A DNA stretch of 64,000 nucleotides from Acorus gramineus (GCA_030737835.1 CM060856.1:20333941-20397940), one strand, 5' to 3'; numbered from the stretch's first letter, positions 23,452 through 36,500 are shown. Numbers and translations: made by a program. Notes: a model not told the origin generated them from the sequence alone.

Positions 23452-25139
23452 TTTCCATCTGTTACAACAGATGGATCTAGAGATTCCATCAACAAAAACG
23501 TACCGACGAGGATAGAAATGAATAAAGAGCTCCATCATTGGGGGGATGAGGGGGTAAACAATTCTTTCTCATTATTGTCGGAGGGTTTTGAAAGGAACAC
23601 CTCCTATCCCTCTCTATCACTCACACATACACACATCCAGGAGATTATAGAAGCAAAAAAAAAGTGTTCATGCCGGGAAGATGAACAGACAAAATGCTAT
23701 TAACACTATCTTTCTCTTAGAAATTCATCCTCACAATTGGTTTATTTTTTTTATTTTTATTTTTTGAAGATTGACACCCTCGAGATTGATCATTAATCAT
23801 CTTTTTTTTACGGAAAAAAAGGTTTCTAGAGCCTCACAATTATTATCTCGCTAGATGAGATTTACTCCTTGTTACTTAAATAATAATTGGGTGGAAGTTT
23901 AACAAAAATGATTCAATCATTATATTTTCATCCTCAAATACCCATGGATGCTAAATTGCTAATAAAGTAATCATTCCTCGCCATTCATATAATCCTAAAC
24001 TCCAATAAAATATATACTGTATAATTTCAAGAAATTCAAAAAGCCAGAATCATTCCTCGCAGAAATAACTATGTATACATGAATCCGTGGCTTCGCCAGT
24101 TACGTCACCCAAGAACCCAGAACAGAAGAAATGGCTAAGTGGGGGACCTCAGGCAAGTGGGGAGGAGCGGAATTAATAGAATTTCCAGGGGGCAATCGGG
24201 CAATTGGACAAAAATTACACTGAAATATTTGGACTGTCCTTATAACCATTTCTGTTTCCCCCCACCTCGATCTACTCTTTCTGCTCTGCAAAATCAGAAT
24301 TGGCCATATTTATTTATTATTAATCTTCACTTCTGATGTTCTTAATTAAAACTAATAATTTTTAAAACCTCCTCCAACACCAGCTAGCCCACGTTACCTT
24401 CATTCAATCACTACTGCAAAACACACACACACACAAAAAAAAAAAAAAACTGACATGTCTTTCTGTATTGGTTCGAAAACTCTCTCATTCAACCACAGTC
24501 TCAAAACGAGTCCTTTTGTTTTCTTTTGTTTGTTCTCGTTTTACGTGATTAATAACAAATACAGGCAGTCTAACAAACTTTCACAGGAAAACAAAAACAT
24601 AGTTGGTTGGAAAATAAGAGAGGACAATAGATTCTTCTTGATTGATAACAAGAATATTAAAATAAAATAAGAAATAAAGAACAAAATGTACATATACATG
24701 TTGTAAGACCGCATTCACTCAAAAGAAATTTAACGAAACAAAGGAGCAAAAAAAAAAAAAAAAAATGAAGCAACAAATTCCTTCACTAATAATTTACTGT
24801 CAGATCCCTCTGGGAGCCCACAAAGAATACAAAGGATGAGAGAAAGATAGAGAGACATATAACACAACACAGAGGATACAGAGGGAGAGAGAGAGACATA
24901 ACAGAAGTAGTAGAAGAAGAAAAAGAAAATTAAAAGAAGAGACAAAAGCTTCCTTTGCTAAGCCTCTCTCTCTCTCTCACTCAGACATCCGTGGCTGCTT
25001 TTGAAATCACCACAACTTTCTCTCAATTGGGTCTCTTTTTACTTTTCCCCCCCTCCAATTTTTTTTTTTTTTTTTTCACGCGAGAGCTTATTATGGCCTT
25101 TGGTGGTCCATCCATCCCTCGCTCCGGTTGGCCCGTGCT
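23452..25139. other. Spacer downstream of the GTL1-like gene
   Basis: No gene recognised. It contains A-rich and T-rich runs (about 24432-24449, 24750-24767, 25057-25077) and short CT tracts at about 24965-24980. The part nearest 25140 may be the end of the GTL1-like transcript. Confidence 0.4.
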
Positions 25140-25159
25140 AGTGCAGGATCTCTTTTTTT

Positions 25160-25165
25160 TTTATT
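25160..25165 (-). terminator. Candidate polyadenylation signal of the GTL1-like gene
   Basis: AATAAA on the minus strand about 345 nt after the stop codon. It is the nearest canonical signal I noticed. Plant poly(A) signals are degenerate, so this is tentative. Confidence 0.35.
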
Positions 25166-25445
25166 TCACAACAAATCAATAAAATACCCAACAAAAAAAG
25201 CGTATCATCCAATCGAAGAAGAAGCAACGACGACGTTCACAAATTCTCAAAGAAAAAAAAAAAAAAAAAAAAACTAATTGAACTCTCTAATAAACAGGTG
25301 ATGAGGAGGGTGTGAAGAAATGATGGTGGTGAAAATGGGTTTGGTTTTTTGGTTGGTTGTATGGTTTTGGAAGTGTGGGTTGTTTTTTGGTGGAGGTAAA
25401 AAACAATAGGTACATATGGTACATTTTTTTTTTATGGGGATGAAG

Positions 25446-25479
25446 AAAAAGAAGAAGAAGAAGAAGAAGAAGAAGAGGA
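25446..25479. repeat. (GAA)n microsatellite in the 3' UTR
   Basis: A run of GAA/AGA triplets on the plus strand lies some 30-60 nt beyond the GTL1-like stop codon, giving a (TTC)n stretch in the transcript. Confidence 0.9.
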
Positions 25480-25506
25480 CCTCTCATCTGTTGTTAAGGT
25501 GATATG

Positions 25507-27765
25507 CTATTGAACCATGGCTAAGAAGGACCCGGCTGTGGTCGTCGTCTGCGCCGCGACATTCCCTCCCCCGTTCGAGGGAGCGTTGTTCGCGTTCGCC
25601 GGCGGCCGGGTCTGGAACTGGATCTGATACGCCATCTTATCATTCTCATCTTCGTCATCGTCTTCGTCGTCTTCTCCGTCGATATTGTCACTGTCGTAGT
25701 CATCCATCCCAATCTGGTGTTGTTGATTCTGGTGATGCTCCATCAACTCCTTCATAATGTCTTCTGGCTTCAATCCAACAACAATTCGATCAATTGGATG
25801 AAATTCATTCCCACCCAGATATTCAAACCCAAAATTTAATGAAATTCAGATAGCTCGCTTACCTTTTTAAGCGTCCCTCCCTCTTCCATTCCTCCATTGC
25901 TCGTCTGGGTCGGTACACCACCACCGTCGCTGTTTCTGTTGTTTTTGTTGTTGTTCTCATCGTTTTGGTTCTTCGTCTCCGTCTCAATTTGAGTCTGGGT
26001 CGGTGGCGGGGGCTGCTGCGGGGGCAGAGGCATGATCGCCAACACATCAGCAGCACTCTTGTCTTGATCCGTCGCGGTGTCGTGGTCGTGCCTGCTTTGG
26101 TTTCCGCTGCTGCTGCCAGCACCGCTGCCGAGGACCTTCTTGCGGTAGAGTGCGTCGAGTTGGTGGAAGTAAGGGCAGGTCTTGGCGTCCTCCGGCCTCT
26201 TCTTGTTGCTCTCCTTCACCTTCTTGAAGTACTTGTTGATATTCTCCCACTTCTCCTTGCACCTCTTCGAGCTCCGGTTGTACCCCAATCGCTGCATCCC
26301 CGCCGATATCTCCTCCCAAAGTGGCCCTTTCGGCCCCGCCTCCTGGTATCTCGTCTCGAGCCCGCTCCGGAGCTTTATCAGCGCGTGCACCTCCGACTTC
26401 GGCCACCTAGATGACGCCATATCAAAACCCCCTCCACTGCCGCCGCCAGTGGTGGTGACAATTGCCATTTCATGTTGGGGTGGGACTTCCTGTATTGGCA
26501 TGACCTCCGCCGGAGGTTGTCGAGGTTGTGGCGGAGGAGGAGGTGGTGGTGATGGTGATGGTGGTATGGGTTGTTGTTGTTGTTGGGGGAGGGGGATGGA
26601 GTGGCCGGTGATCTTCTGGAGGAGGGAGAGGATGGCGGAGTCACGGGAGGCCGAGAGGGAGCGCTCCTGCGCGAGGAGGTCGTGCTCGCGCGTGAGGCGC
26701 GCCATCTCCTGGCGCTTCCACGCCTCCTCCCTGATCATCCTGTCCTGCTCCCTCTTCTCCATCGTCTCCAAGAACCTCTGCTGCATCGCCTCCTGCCTCT
26801 CCATCACCTGCTTCATCAACCCGTCGAAGAAGCTCATCATCTTCCTGCTCGTCGACGACGACCTCTTCCTCTTCCGCCCGCTCCCCACCACATCCTCCGT
26901 CTCCTCGTCCGACTCCGACTCCTCCTTCGAAGACGAGTTCGACGAGAAGCTGATCCCCGCCGTCGGATCCGCCGCGGAAGGCTCCGCCGGCATCACGAGT
27001 GGGGGAGCGGAGGAGATCGGCATCGGGTGGGGCTGGGGGCGGCCGGTGACGGGCGGGACGGATGACATGGTGGGTGCACCGAGGACTCCGATTGGGGCGG
27101 CGGCGGCGGCCGTGGTGGTAGCTGCGATAGGGGTTGCTGAGGAGGAGGCACCGGCGGCGGAGGCGCTGTGAAGGGCCTCTAACTGGGAGAAGAAGCGGTA
27201 GTTCTTGCCGTCCTGGCGTCCGGCGCGGCCCTCCTTAGTGCGCTTGTAGTACTTGTGGACGTTCTCGAACTTCTCCTTGCATTTTTTAGCGCTCCTTGTG
27301 TAACCCAACTCGGCTAGCTTTCTGTGAAATGAAAATGAAAATGAAATTTTTTTCAGATGTTATTATAGATTGATAGTAGTGGTGGTGATGATGATCACAT
27401 GTCTATATTTTTTATAAAAAAAAAAAAAAAAAAAAAGAAAGAAAAAAAAAAAGAAAGAATAAAAAGTGAAAGTGAAGAAGGATTGGTTTTTAATGGATTA
27501 AAAAATTGGGGAATAAATTTAGATGTGAAAAACTGGGATTGGTTGGGATTGATGCACTGCGGATCTGGGGATGAAAAAAAGAAAAAATAAATAAAATAAA
27601 ATAAAATAAAAGATGCCGTTGGTCTCTCGTGATGAGAGATCTGAAAGAGAAGGGTTTTAAGAGGAGGAACTTTTTTTTTAAAAAAAAAAAAAATCTAAAA
27701 ATGAACAAAAACACAATAACAACATCTCAGTAGTCTCCGTAGTACGAACGATCCAATGTTTTTTT

Positions 27766-27796
<31 letters not shown>

Positions 27797-28227
27797 GGAA
27801 GAGAGAGAGAGAGAGAGAATTGGAACCTGGAGACGTCCTCCCAAAGAGGGCCTTTGAGGGTGGCGTCGCGAAAGGCGGAGTCCATCTCGGACCGGATCTT
27901 GAGAAGCGCAAGCGTCTCCTGCCGTGGCCACCGGTTCCCGGACACGCCGCCCCTCTCCATCTCCTCGCCCGCTGCCGCCAGCGCGTCCTCGTACACCGCC
28001 GCACCGTAATTTCCCCCGCCGCCGCCCAATTCTTCAAAATTCGGCGGCCGAGAAGATGATGGTGGAGGTGGGCGGCTGCTTATTGGGGAGGCCGCCTCCG
28101 GAGGCGGCTGTTGTTGCAAATGCTCGATGACGTGAGGTCTGTTGGCGGCGGCGGTGGAGGAGGAGGAGAAGGGAGCCATGTCGGGAGGGACGGCGCCGTA
28201 TTGGGACCCTCCTCCTTGTTGTTGCAT
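25507..28227 (-). CDS. GTL1: GTL1/GT-2-type trihelix transcription factor, complete, three exons
   Basis: Three exons join into a 706-residue protein: 28227-27827, 27321-25863 and 25767-25507. Splice signals are CCAG/GTTCC, TTTCACAG/A, AAG/GTAAGC and GATTGAAG/C, and the phases agree. The protein has two trihelix (MYB-like) DNA-binding domains. The N-terminal one is at about residues 97-187 (NRWPRQETLALL, then KKCKEKFENVHKYYKRTKEG). The C-terminal one is at 439-528 (SRWPKSEVHALIKLR, then KRCKEKWENINKYFKKVKES). Between them are a GRKRKRS nuclear signal (282-288), a coiled-coil helix (about 293-363) and Pro/Gln-rich linkers. The tail has KPEDIMKEL-like sequence, an acidic stretch and a final FLAMVQ. 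As I recall, Arabidopsis GTL1 ends in closely similar sequence. GT-2 proteins bind GT elements; GTL1 represses genes of endoreduplication, trichome growth and stomatal density. I favour GTL1 over GT-2, DF1 or PTL because of the tail and the ASPISSRPP motif near residue 46. Confidence 0.9.
27322..27826 (-). other. Intron 1 of the GTL1-like gene with composite homopolymer tract
   Basis: The intron splits the first trihelix after DVSR, the usual place in GT-2 family genes. On the plus strand, T17 (27759-27775), G23 (27776-27798) and a (GA)n run (27799-27819) lie in succession and end about seven bases from the 5' splice site. A second A-rich tract is at 27418-27460. The T-, G- and A-rich runs make the apparent open frames here meaningless. 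Confidence 0.85.
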
Positions 28228-28274
28228 CTTTGCAAAATTTGGGGAAATAAAAAATAAAAAAATCCCACTAAATT

Positions 28275-28361
28275 TTAACTACACCCACTTAGTGTTGAAA
28301 TTGAGGGGTTTTGAGGTGTGGGTGTGGTGTGGGAGTCTCTCTTTCTCCCTCCCTGGCTCAT
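28275..28361 (-). CDS. Upstream ORF in the GTL1-like 5' leader, 28 residues
   Basis: It is the first and only ATG I find between the presumed transcription start (about 28626) and the main ATG. It encodes a 28-residue peptide beginning MSQGGRKRDSHTT and ending STLSGCS, and it stops 47 nt before the main start. No function or conservation is known to me. Its position means scanning ribosomes would meet it first. Reality as a translated ORF is an inference. Confidence 0.45.
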   Translation of the reverse strand: MSQGGRKRDSHTTPTPQNPSISTLSGCS

Positions 28362-28655
28362 GAGGGAGAAAGAAAGAGAGAGAAGTGACAGAATTGGAGA
28401 GGGTGGAGGAGGAGGAGGGAGAGGTGAAAAGTATTTGTTTTGATGGGAGGGGAAGAGAGAGAGAGAGAGAGAGAGACAACTGGAAAGAGAGAGAGGAGTG
28501 GGGGGGGGGGGGATGAAGGAAGGAAGGTAGGATGACAAGAGAGCTCTCTCTTTCTCTGTCTTTTTTGTTTTTCTTTCTTTCTCTATGGAGTGAGTGAGGC
28601 TGGCAAAGGCAAAAGCTAAAGAAAATCAGTAAAAATTAAAAAAAAAACATAGCTG

Positions 28656-28663
28656 TATTTATA
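28656..28663 (-). promoter_or_regulatory. TATA box of the GTL1-like gene
   Basis: The minus strand reads GCATATAAATACAGC, with TATAAATA at this position. This places transcription start near 28626 and gives a CT-rich leader of about 400 nt with several (GA/CT)n tracts (28456-28475, 28484-28495). Such tracts are bound by GAGA/BPC factors in plants. The start site is predicted from the TATA box only. Confidence 0.6.
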
Positions 28664-31600
28664 TGCAAATTAATTTAAGGGAGATCCCAAAAATTGTAGA
28701 GAGAGAGAGAGAGACCAGAGTGAGACATTGATGATGATGATGATGTGAGCTGATGATAGTGTGAGAGAGAGAACATGGAAATGATAACACAAAAACGAGA
28801 TGCTGCGTTGCCATGGGGGAGGGGCTTTTTTATTATTATCAATAGTTCAATCCCAAGAGCCGCAGCCGCAGCTGGGCCATAATCCAAAACTCTTTGTAAC
28901 CCTAGGTAAAAATGATTTTAAACAAAGAGTAACAATGTTACATTCCAATTCAACTTGTAACTCTGAATACACAAAAAAAAATTGATAAAACATATATTAA
29001 AAAACACAATCCAACTTAATATGTAAAATCTTTTACAACATGCATTTTAATAAGATTATATATTTTTTGACGAAAAAAAAAAAATATATTTATTTAACTA
29101 AGAGACGATTAACTGCAGAAATGATTTCACAGTTTTATTTTCTAATAAAAATACAGTGGGTAGATAGAAGGGGGGGGGGGGGGGAGGCAGACAAAAACAC
29201 ATTGCAACAGCTGTAGTGTGGGCCCCAGATGGGCCGAGAGAAGGAGTGGAACGTGCCGTGCGATTATCGCGGATCCCCCCCCTCGCATGCCAAGTTAGAT
29301 TAGCTTCATTTACTCCTTATTTTTGTGTCATAAAAATTAAATTAAATCAGACACACTGAAAATATAAATAAAAACAAAACAAAAATTATATATATATTTT
29401 TTTCACTCTTTCTCTCTGTTCAACCGCCACCCAAACCTTCCCATGCCCGTAACACCGTGGCGTGACAGAGTTTGGCGAGGGAAAGAATCTTCTCCGACAC
29501 GTGTCATCCCATCCGTCCGTTGATCTTCAAAACCCTAGATCTAACAGTGATGTGAATTATTATTATTTTTTGGGGTATGGTTGATGGAGATGATAATAGT
29601 ATAAGTTATCAAAAACGTGAAGGGATGGGGGGGGGGGGGAGTAATTACAGTGGACCCCGATTTGGTCCGAGTCAAGTAATAATAGAGTTTTTTATTTTTT
29701 ATATTTGCCTGTACACAACCCCCCCCCCCCCCCTAGTTTTATAAATTTGTGTTTAAATCCCTTATGTTTAGAGGGAGCTTTTGGGACTGATTTTTATAGG
29801 GGCACGCATCATCTCTGTCGTCCCCACCAATCACGACCCATCCTACCTTCCATGTCAGTTTTTCCGCTTTAAATTTTGATTTTTTGTGTTTTTTTCTTTT
29901 ACATACTCTAATATACTATAGAAATTTACACGTAGTCAAATTATTAACCGTGTGCATTAGAGATTTACACGAACCAACTCATAGAATAGTAAAACTTAAA
30001 ATAATTGAATTCTTATAACACAAAAGAGGATGATGACCCTCCATTTCTCATACCTTTAGAACAAAAAATTGAACATCACCCATTGATTCCTCTCTCCTAG
30101 AAAACCAATTGATATGCTCCAAATGAGTTTCTTAATTTTGACTTTTTATTTTAGATTTTAATTTTACGTGTTAAAAATCAACAAAAAAATTTTTAATAAT
30201 AATAGATTAATTTTTATATAAAAAAAAGCTGTTTAGATTAGACAAATATCTTGCTAAATTTGTGTATTACATTTTATTTACTTTTTGTTTAAGAAAACTA
30301 TATTATGCTAATCAACATTGAAACTAAATTAATTTTTGTGAATTATTTTCCAATCATAATATGACCAAAATTCAACAGTATCATCAAAATCATTTAAAAA
30401 TACCATTTTTTTCGAAAAAAAAAAATCATCGGTGAGTTGTTACATGATTTACTTATATACTTATAATAATAAAATAAGATGGGCATAGTGTTTTTACTGG
30501 GAGCATGACGTAACCAATAATGGGTAGACAAATTAAATAAGAGAAGAAGAGACTGTGTAAGAGAGAGAGAGAGACACCAATAAAAAAAACCTACGACATC
30601 ACATGCAGGGCTTTTAGAGAGAGAGAGAGAGAGAGAGAACAATAGAGATGTAGTTCTGACAATGGTTGGAGACCGTTTGATGTGGATCAGATGGGTCTCC
30701 CTGCAATAGGAGTTGCACCGGCGCACAACTAATTCCTTTCATTTCATTTCATTTCAAATTTATATGATGTTGTTTCTGATCTCCCCAATCAGGATCACAT
30801 AACTCAACTTTCAAATTCATGTATGTCTCTGTCTGGCTTTTTTTTTTTTTTGAAGGTGCCAAGCCTTTCTGGGTGGGTACCACAACAATCAAAGGTTTTT
30901 GTATTGGATTGTTAACACTTTCCCACAAGTAATTGAAGGGATAGTTTGGCCATTTTGCTTTACATAGTGGCAGAGTGGAATTACTATGAGTTCAGAGAAT
31001 TCATGTGTGGATCGATTCGTATATCTTATATAAATAATAAAAAAATTATTTAAGATGAGAGAGAATGATTTTCACTTAAATTTTAATTAAAAAGATTATT
31101 TTTATAAAAAAATGATGATTTTGTGTCATCCGTGCGATGCTACTACTTGATTGATTTGTATACATTTTTACATATGTAACATAGAAAGAAAAAAAAGGCC
31201 ACAGCCTTGAAATTATAGTAAATTAGAAATCCAAGGATGGTGTAAAATCAATGGTATTAGGATATCAAGCTCTCATACTCAATTGACCTTGAAATTCTAT
31301 ACACATGTATAAATATCTATCATGAATATCCACTGAATTTAATATTCTTTCCTATGTGAATTTTTTTTTTTTTGAAAAAAAAAATATCCATATTATTATG
31401 AACTCATTGACTTTATTAAGGTTCCATAACTTTTTTTTGGGTGGAGAAGACTTGAAGTTAGAAAATAGGGAGAGATTAAGAAGACTAGGAAAGTATAGAT
31501 TACTGGTGAGTTTTTTATGAGTAGGAATCACTAAACAGAGTCACATATTGTATGTCTTGGGTTTAGAGAGCTTTCAAGTGTGGGTTTGGCATTTCTCAAA

Positions 31601-33311
31601 GTACGGCTATGTTTGGAATCAATTGTCAAAAATATTTCTTCTGGGCATATTATTTTTAGATAATGGATTTCAATTAGGTATAGTTAATTTTTTACTTTCG
31701 GTTTTAGATTTTGATTTTTACAAAAATGTTTCAGTTGGAAAATAAATAATACTTCTAGTTTTTCCATCACTACTAAAACTAATAACCTAATGCCAAAAAC
31801 AAATATAGATTAAGCTTCGCATCATTTCAATATATTTTAATGAACAGATATATTTTTCTTTTTCAAAAACATTTAATGATCTGTTTCCTAAACCTTCATC
31901 AATGATTTCATTTGACAAAGAGCCACTTATGAAGCTGATCCCAAAATTACCTTTTTTCAGGTAGATCTTAACAAATCTAGTCCCTGATTAATATGTATAA
32001 TAATATTAGGAAAATTATAGTAATCTTTGTCAATGTAATAAAATGAGTACAACTTTATGTTGACAGAATTTGAAGCATTATCAAGAATTTAGAAATGTTA
32101 AACTCAAACTTTAAAGCATAAGAATATATGGTTTGCATAATATATGGTTATAAAATCTCATGAAATACATGTATATAATAATTATGTACTTTTAATAATT
32201 GATGTATAATTAAAAGGCCTTAGATACTAAAACAGCTAGCATAATAATATAATAATACTAAAAAAAAAGAACATCTTTTTAAAAGTTTAGAAGACAATAA
32301 TTAAATTTTTATCTACTAAAATATCTACTACAACCCAAAGTAATGTTTACAAGAGGAGTAAGGATTGATTCATTTAGTGAAGAATAAGAATTATAATTAA
32401 TTTATTATATTATTATTTGAGAGAAATATTGAATCTCAACAAATTGGTGGAATTCTCATTCTACCATAATTTTCCCCTCTTGCCTATACTTTGAATATGA
32501 TGGAAACCCACGTTTACTTTCAATAATGCAACCAACCAAGTGAATTTTCACACTTTCCACTAATTCCATATTATCTGTAGTGTGCATTTGATTCTACATT
32601 TCACAATTGCTTTACCAACATTGAATTCCATCCCCAATTCCATTCCCATATATTTCATTAGTATTATACACTTAAGTTAATGAGGTATATACCTCGTTAG
32701 AGATTTCACATTTTCTATAAATTGATTCATGAAATTCATTGAATTATAAATTTTATTTTTATTAAAGCATATACCTCATTAGATAAGATATATTATTTTT
32801 AAAAATAAAACTTGTGTTAACGGAAATTGAGGCTAAAAAAGGATTGTACATGACACCATCCAAATTTATTTTTCTACTTGAAACTAGTCCAACATTGCTA
32901 ATCACAGCAATGAACAGGATTCCCCAACTGAATAGGATTCCCCAAAATTTATTTTTCCTGCAACTGAAAAATAAATGTAGTAATGGCTGAATAGGATTCC
33001 CCAACTGAAAATGAACAGTCATTTTTTACAAACTCATCACGTTTTGAATTTTTTTTCTTAATATTTACATGATTAAATGAAGTATATACCTTAAACATAA
33101 AAAAAAATTATATACTCAAATGAATTATGCATTCACCTAACAAAAAAAATTGGGAAAATCAGTATAGGTCCCTTCAAAATTGATAAAACATCGTAAGGTC
33201 CCCATCTTATTTGACAATTACCGTTTTAATCCCTACCGTAACACTAACTAACCAAGCATGTGGTTTACCCTAACTACGCATGACATTTTACCAAAATACC
33301 CTTCACACAGT
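28664..33311. other. Upstream region of the GTL1-like gene and unassigned spacer
   Basis: No second gene recognised. Nearest the promoter are (GA)n tracts (28700-28712, 30560-30575, 30616-30639) and poly(G)/poly(C) runs at 29170-29184, 29627-29639 and 29719-29733. A patch at about 29400-29550 contains ACACGTGTC (G-box/ABRE-like, near 29500) and AAAACCCTAG (telo-box-like, near 29530), which may be distal promoter. From 30.7 to 33.1 kb the sequence is AT-rich and featureless. From about 33150 a GGGAAAATCAGTATAGGTCCC start resembles the 42887 element, but no partner end was found. Confidence 0.4.
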
Positions 33312-33530
33312 TACTTTCAAATGGCTGTAGACCACCAATACCCCTATCAAATCTACAGGAGGAATACAGCAATGACTGAGTGTTTCAGTGCCCTTTCCCC
33401 AACAATCTAGGGTTAATAAGGTGGGTGCAAAATTGATGAATAGTTTTGCAAACAACTCTATTCAGTCTGTGGGTACATTCAAATGGCTCCAGACCACCAA
33501 TACCCCTATCAAATCTACAGGAGGTAAACA
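33312..33530 (+). repeat. 48-bp direct repeat in a possibly captured coding fragment
   Basis: TCAAATGGCT, two changed bases, then AGACCACCAATACCCCTATC through TCTACAGGAGG occurs at about 33315-33361 and 33478-33525. The frame around the second copy reads NSFANNSIQSVGTFKWLQTT and ends at a GGAG/GTAAAC donor-like site, so it looks like an exon. The start of a Mutator-like TIR about 160 bp upstream suggests a captured gene fragment. The parent gene is not recognised. Confidence 0.4.
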
Positions 33531-36500
33531 AAAAATAAAAAAAATGAATAAAATCAGTGTTTTTTTCCTTTCAATTGGAAGATTTTCATTATTGAGCCCT
33601 TGTGGGGTTGACAGTACTAAATTGTCAAATTTTGGATCCTTCCTAACCTGTTTTTATTATACAATATATATTATTATAATATGTGTATAATTAGAACAAT
33701 ATATAACTGTTGAGAGGGACTTCTTCCCAACTCGGGGGTCAATGTTAAAGGATGATAACCTGTTATAAAAAGATAAAAGATCTATTATTGGTTTTATGTA
33801 AATTGTATAAATTCAGGGTTGTTTAATTAGTGATAAAAAAATTATTATTCAGATGATAATGGCCTCGTTTTGTAGATTAAGTGTGTCCTCAGCATAAAAT
33901 GAACCCATCATTCCTTCTCTTACTTTTCCCCCTCTCTAAAAACAAAAACACACAACTAACATTTGAAGATGAATGTCCCCAGTTTGGCTGGGTGAGATAC
34001 TATTAGGCTGAGGAGGGTCCCTGTGTGTCAGTCATGCACAAACCTGATTGTGCATAACACCCATCTTTAATCACTCGATTTTGATGAGCTACTTTTATTT
34101 TTCCAGAAATGTATAATCAAACAATGATTCAACAACAACACTGAAGTGCCATTGATTAAGGGTCATCTGATCCATTTATTTCAGTGAATCCTGTCAGAGG
34201 CAGTAAGTAGTACACACTCAGAAGAACCCTCCTTTACTTCAGGCCATGTAGCAGGAGGTTGACCTCATAGCCTGAGACAAAAAAGATGACACGTTCGGCA
34301 CGTGTGGGTCAGGATTCTCCCTATTCATGATTAGTTTTTTTTTTTTTTTTCACACACTAAAAATTCACCACTAATGCAGTACAGATGTTTATGAGAGACC
34401 TATTTGATTGGGTGGGATAAAACAACATGTAGACAAGCGAAATGGTTATTTTTTTTAATGGAAGACAGAGATATGGGCAGTAGTTGATTGGTAAAGAAGT
34501 AATGCCATTAATTAGTTGGGAGAATGACAAGACAGACAACTATCCAGGCCACAAAAGAATCCCAAAAGGAATTAATACTACCCACAACCCCATTCAAAGA
34601 ATGAGCATATCACTTTGATTCCTGTTGGAAAGCTTTTTCCCCACAAGTGGTTGCAACCGTCTCAATACACCCCCTCCCCACATAAAGCATGAATTGTCCA
34701 CTACTATACCTCAATTATCCTCACCACCTGTCTTTACTTTTTTTTTCCTCTACAATACAACAACGCGTACATAAATACATACAATACATGATTTCATCAA
34801 GTAGGTGCGTGTGTGAAAGGTAGATGGAATGTATTAATAATCACATGATATAATAATTATATTCCAGACTAAACGAACACGTATTGATCAAGAAATGAAT
34901 GTGCAACAAGATTTTTCTTAAGCAAGGGTTGGGATGTTTAACACTTACTAATGTCTGTGGGGGCCTCCTAAAACAAAGTCTAACCACTGCTTCATTCGGG
35001 GAAGGGGGGGGGACCACTATTGGAGGTGGATAGGTGATAGATCAGTGGCACAGTACCTACAAGTGGTGCCCACACCACATGCATTGTGGCCCACCCGGGA
35101 TTGCTTGCCAAGCTGTGGAGAAGGGGGAGGTGTTAGTAGATATCCAACAATAATTACGGCGGTCTTGAAACTTTGAATGAGACGCTGTACCCTGCACAAA
35201 TTTGCTGTAATGGAATCTTGTCCTTAACATAGGAAATATAGATGTAAGACTATAAAGAAATATAGAGGATGCAAAGAGGTCGACGCGGAGCATCTGTAAT
35301 CGCAATTTAATACTGTGTAGACAACCTTAATAGGGGTACCAAATCTGATGTAAGAAGAAAAAAAAAAAAAAGTACAAAGCCAGAGCAAATTGACATGTCA
35401 AGAGAGTTTCACTTCTCAAAAGTCATTCATTGATGGGTCGGTTTCTCTGCTCAACAAGAACAATGAAGCCAATCTGCCGAAACACTGGCTTTCCATAGGT
35501 TAGGACTGCCTCTGGCGAGTTATATGGGAAGAAAAGTAGAGGACCCATTCATGCCTACAATAGAGGATAAAGGAACCACTCAGATATACCTGGAAGAAGA
35601 ATCAAATGGAAACACAGACATTGATAGGAAAAAATACCAGATAATAGTTTGGCCCCACAGATTGTCAGCAAGATAGGGTAAACCTGGAAATGAATGAGAG
35701 ATATGTATGCAAACATTTACACAAAAATAAAGTAAATTAAATATATAGACAGATGGCAGCAACAGCTTAGTTGTTAAATGGATTGGTACTCATCAAATCT
35801 CCTTGAGAGTTGATCCATTAAACTGTAATCCAGCATTTCACCTCCTGAGAAGATTGTCTATTTGATATTATGTATTTTTTTGTAGCAATTTTCAACCATG
35901 CTTACCCACCAAAATTCGGAAAAGAAATTACAGATAAAACATCCCCATATCATGAGAACTCGAGGGAAGTGTCTTAAATAATACCATGAAGTTCAGTCCT
36001 TGCAAGCCATTGTGTAAATTCCAACTTTTCTATGAATAGTCTTGAATTAAACACCTGCTCAATCACAAAGATCATTGGATCTTAAATAAATCTGATGAAA
36101 CCATGGAACTCTAGCTTTTAAGAAGAGAAATGCCTTTAAACTTGTCTTCACACACCTTCCCGGGAAAGAACCCGGGACTGCATGGAGTCTTAAAACTTGT
36201 AATTGGTCTTGCAGATTTAATATTATCAACCACATGGTCAGAAAACATTTTGAAAGACAACCCATGTAAAAATTTCAACTAGAAATCGAAGGTTGTCCAA
36301 GAAAAAAATAGTAAACAAGTAAATTACAATAAAACCAATTTATCCAGAATGTGATTCCAGACTGTTTTTTACTAGTGTATTCAAGATATATTTTCATTGG
36401 ATACCATCTAAAGCATCATGTACCCTTCCTCTGTCCAAATGGTTGCTTTTTTTATACCAGAAAATATTGAGCAAACGATTCACTGTTTTGTCATTGCTCA

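Noticed and set aside
25965-27171. Long plus-strand frames opposite the trihelix gene
   Set aside because: They are antisense shadows of a GC-rich exon that encodes two clear trihelix domains on the minus strand.
27675-28059. Extended frames running from exon 1 of the GTL1-like gene into its intron
   Set aside because: They depend on poly(G) and poly(T) tracts after a good splice donor; exon 2 joins in phase instead.
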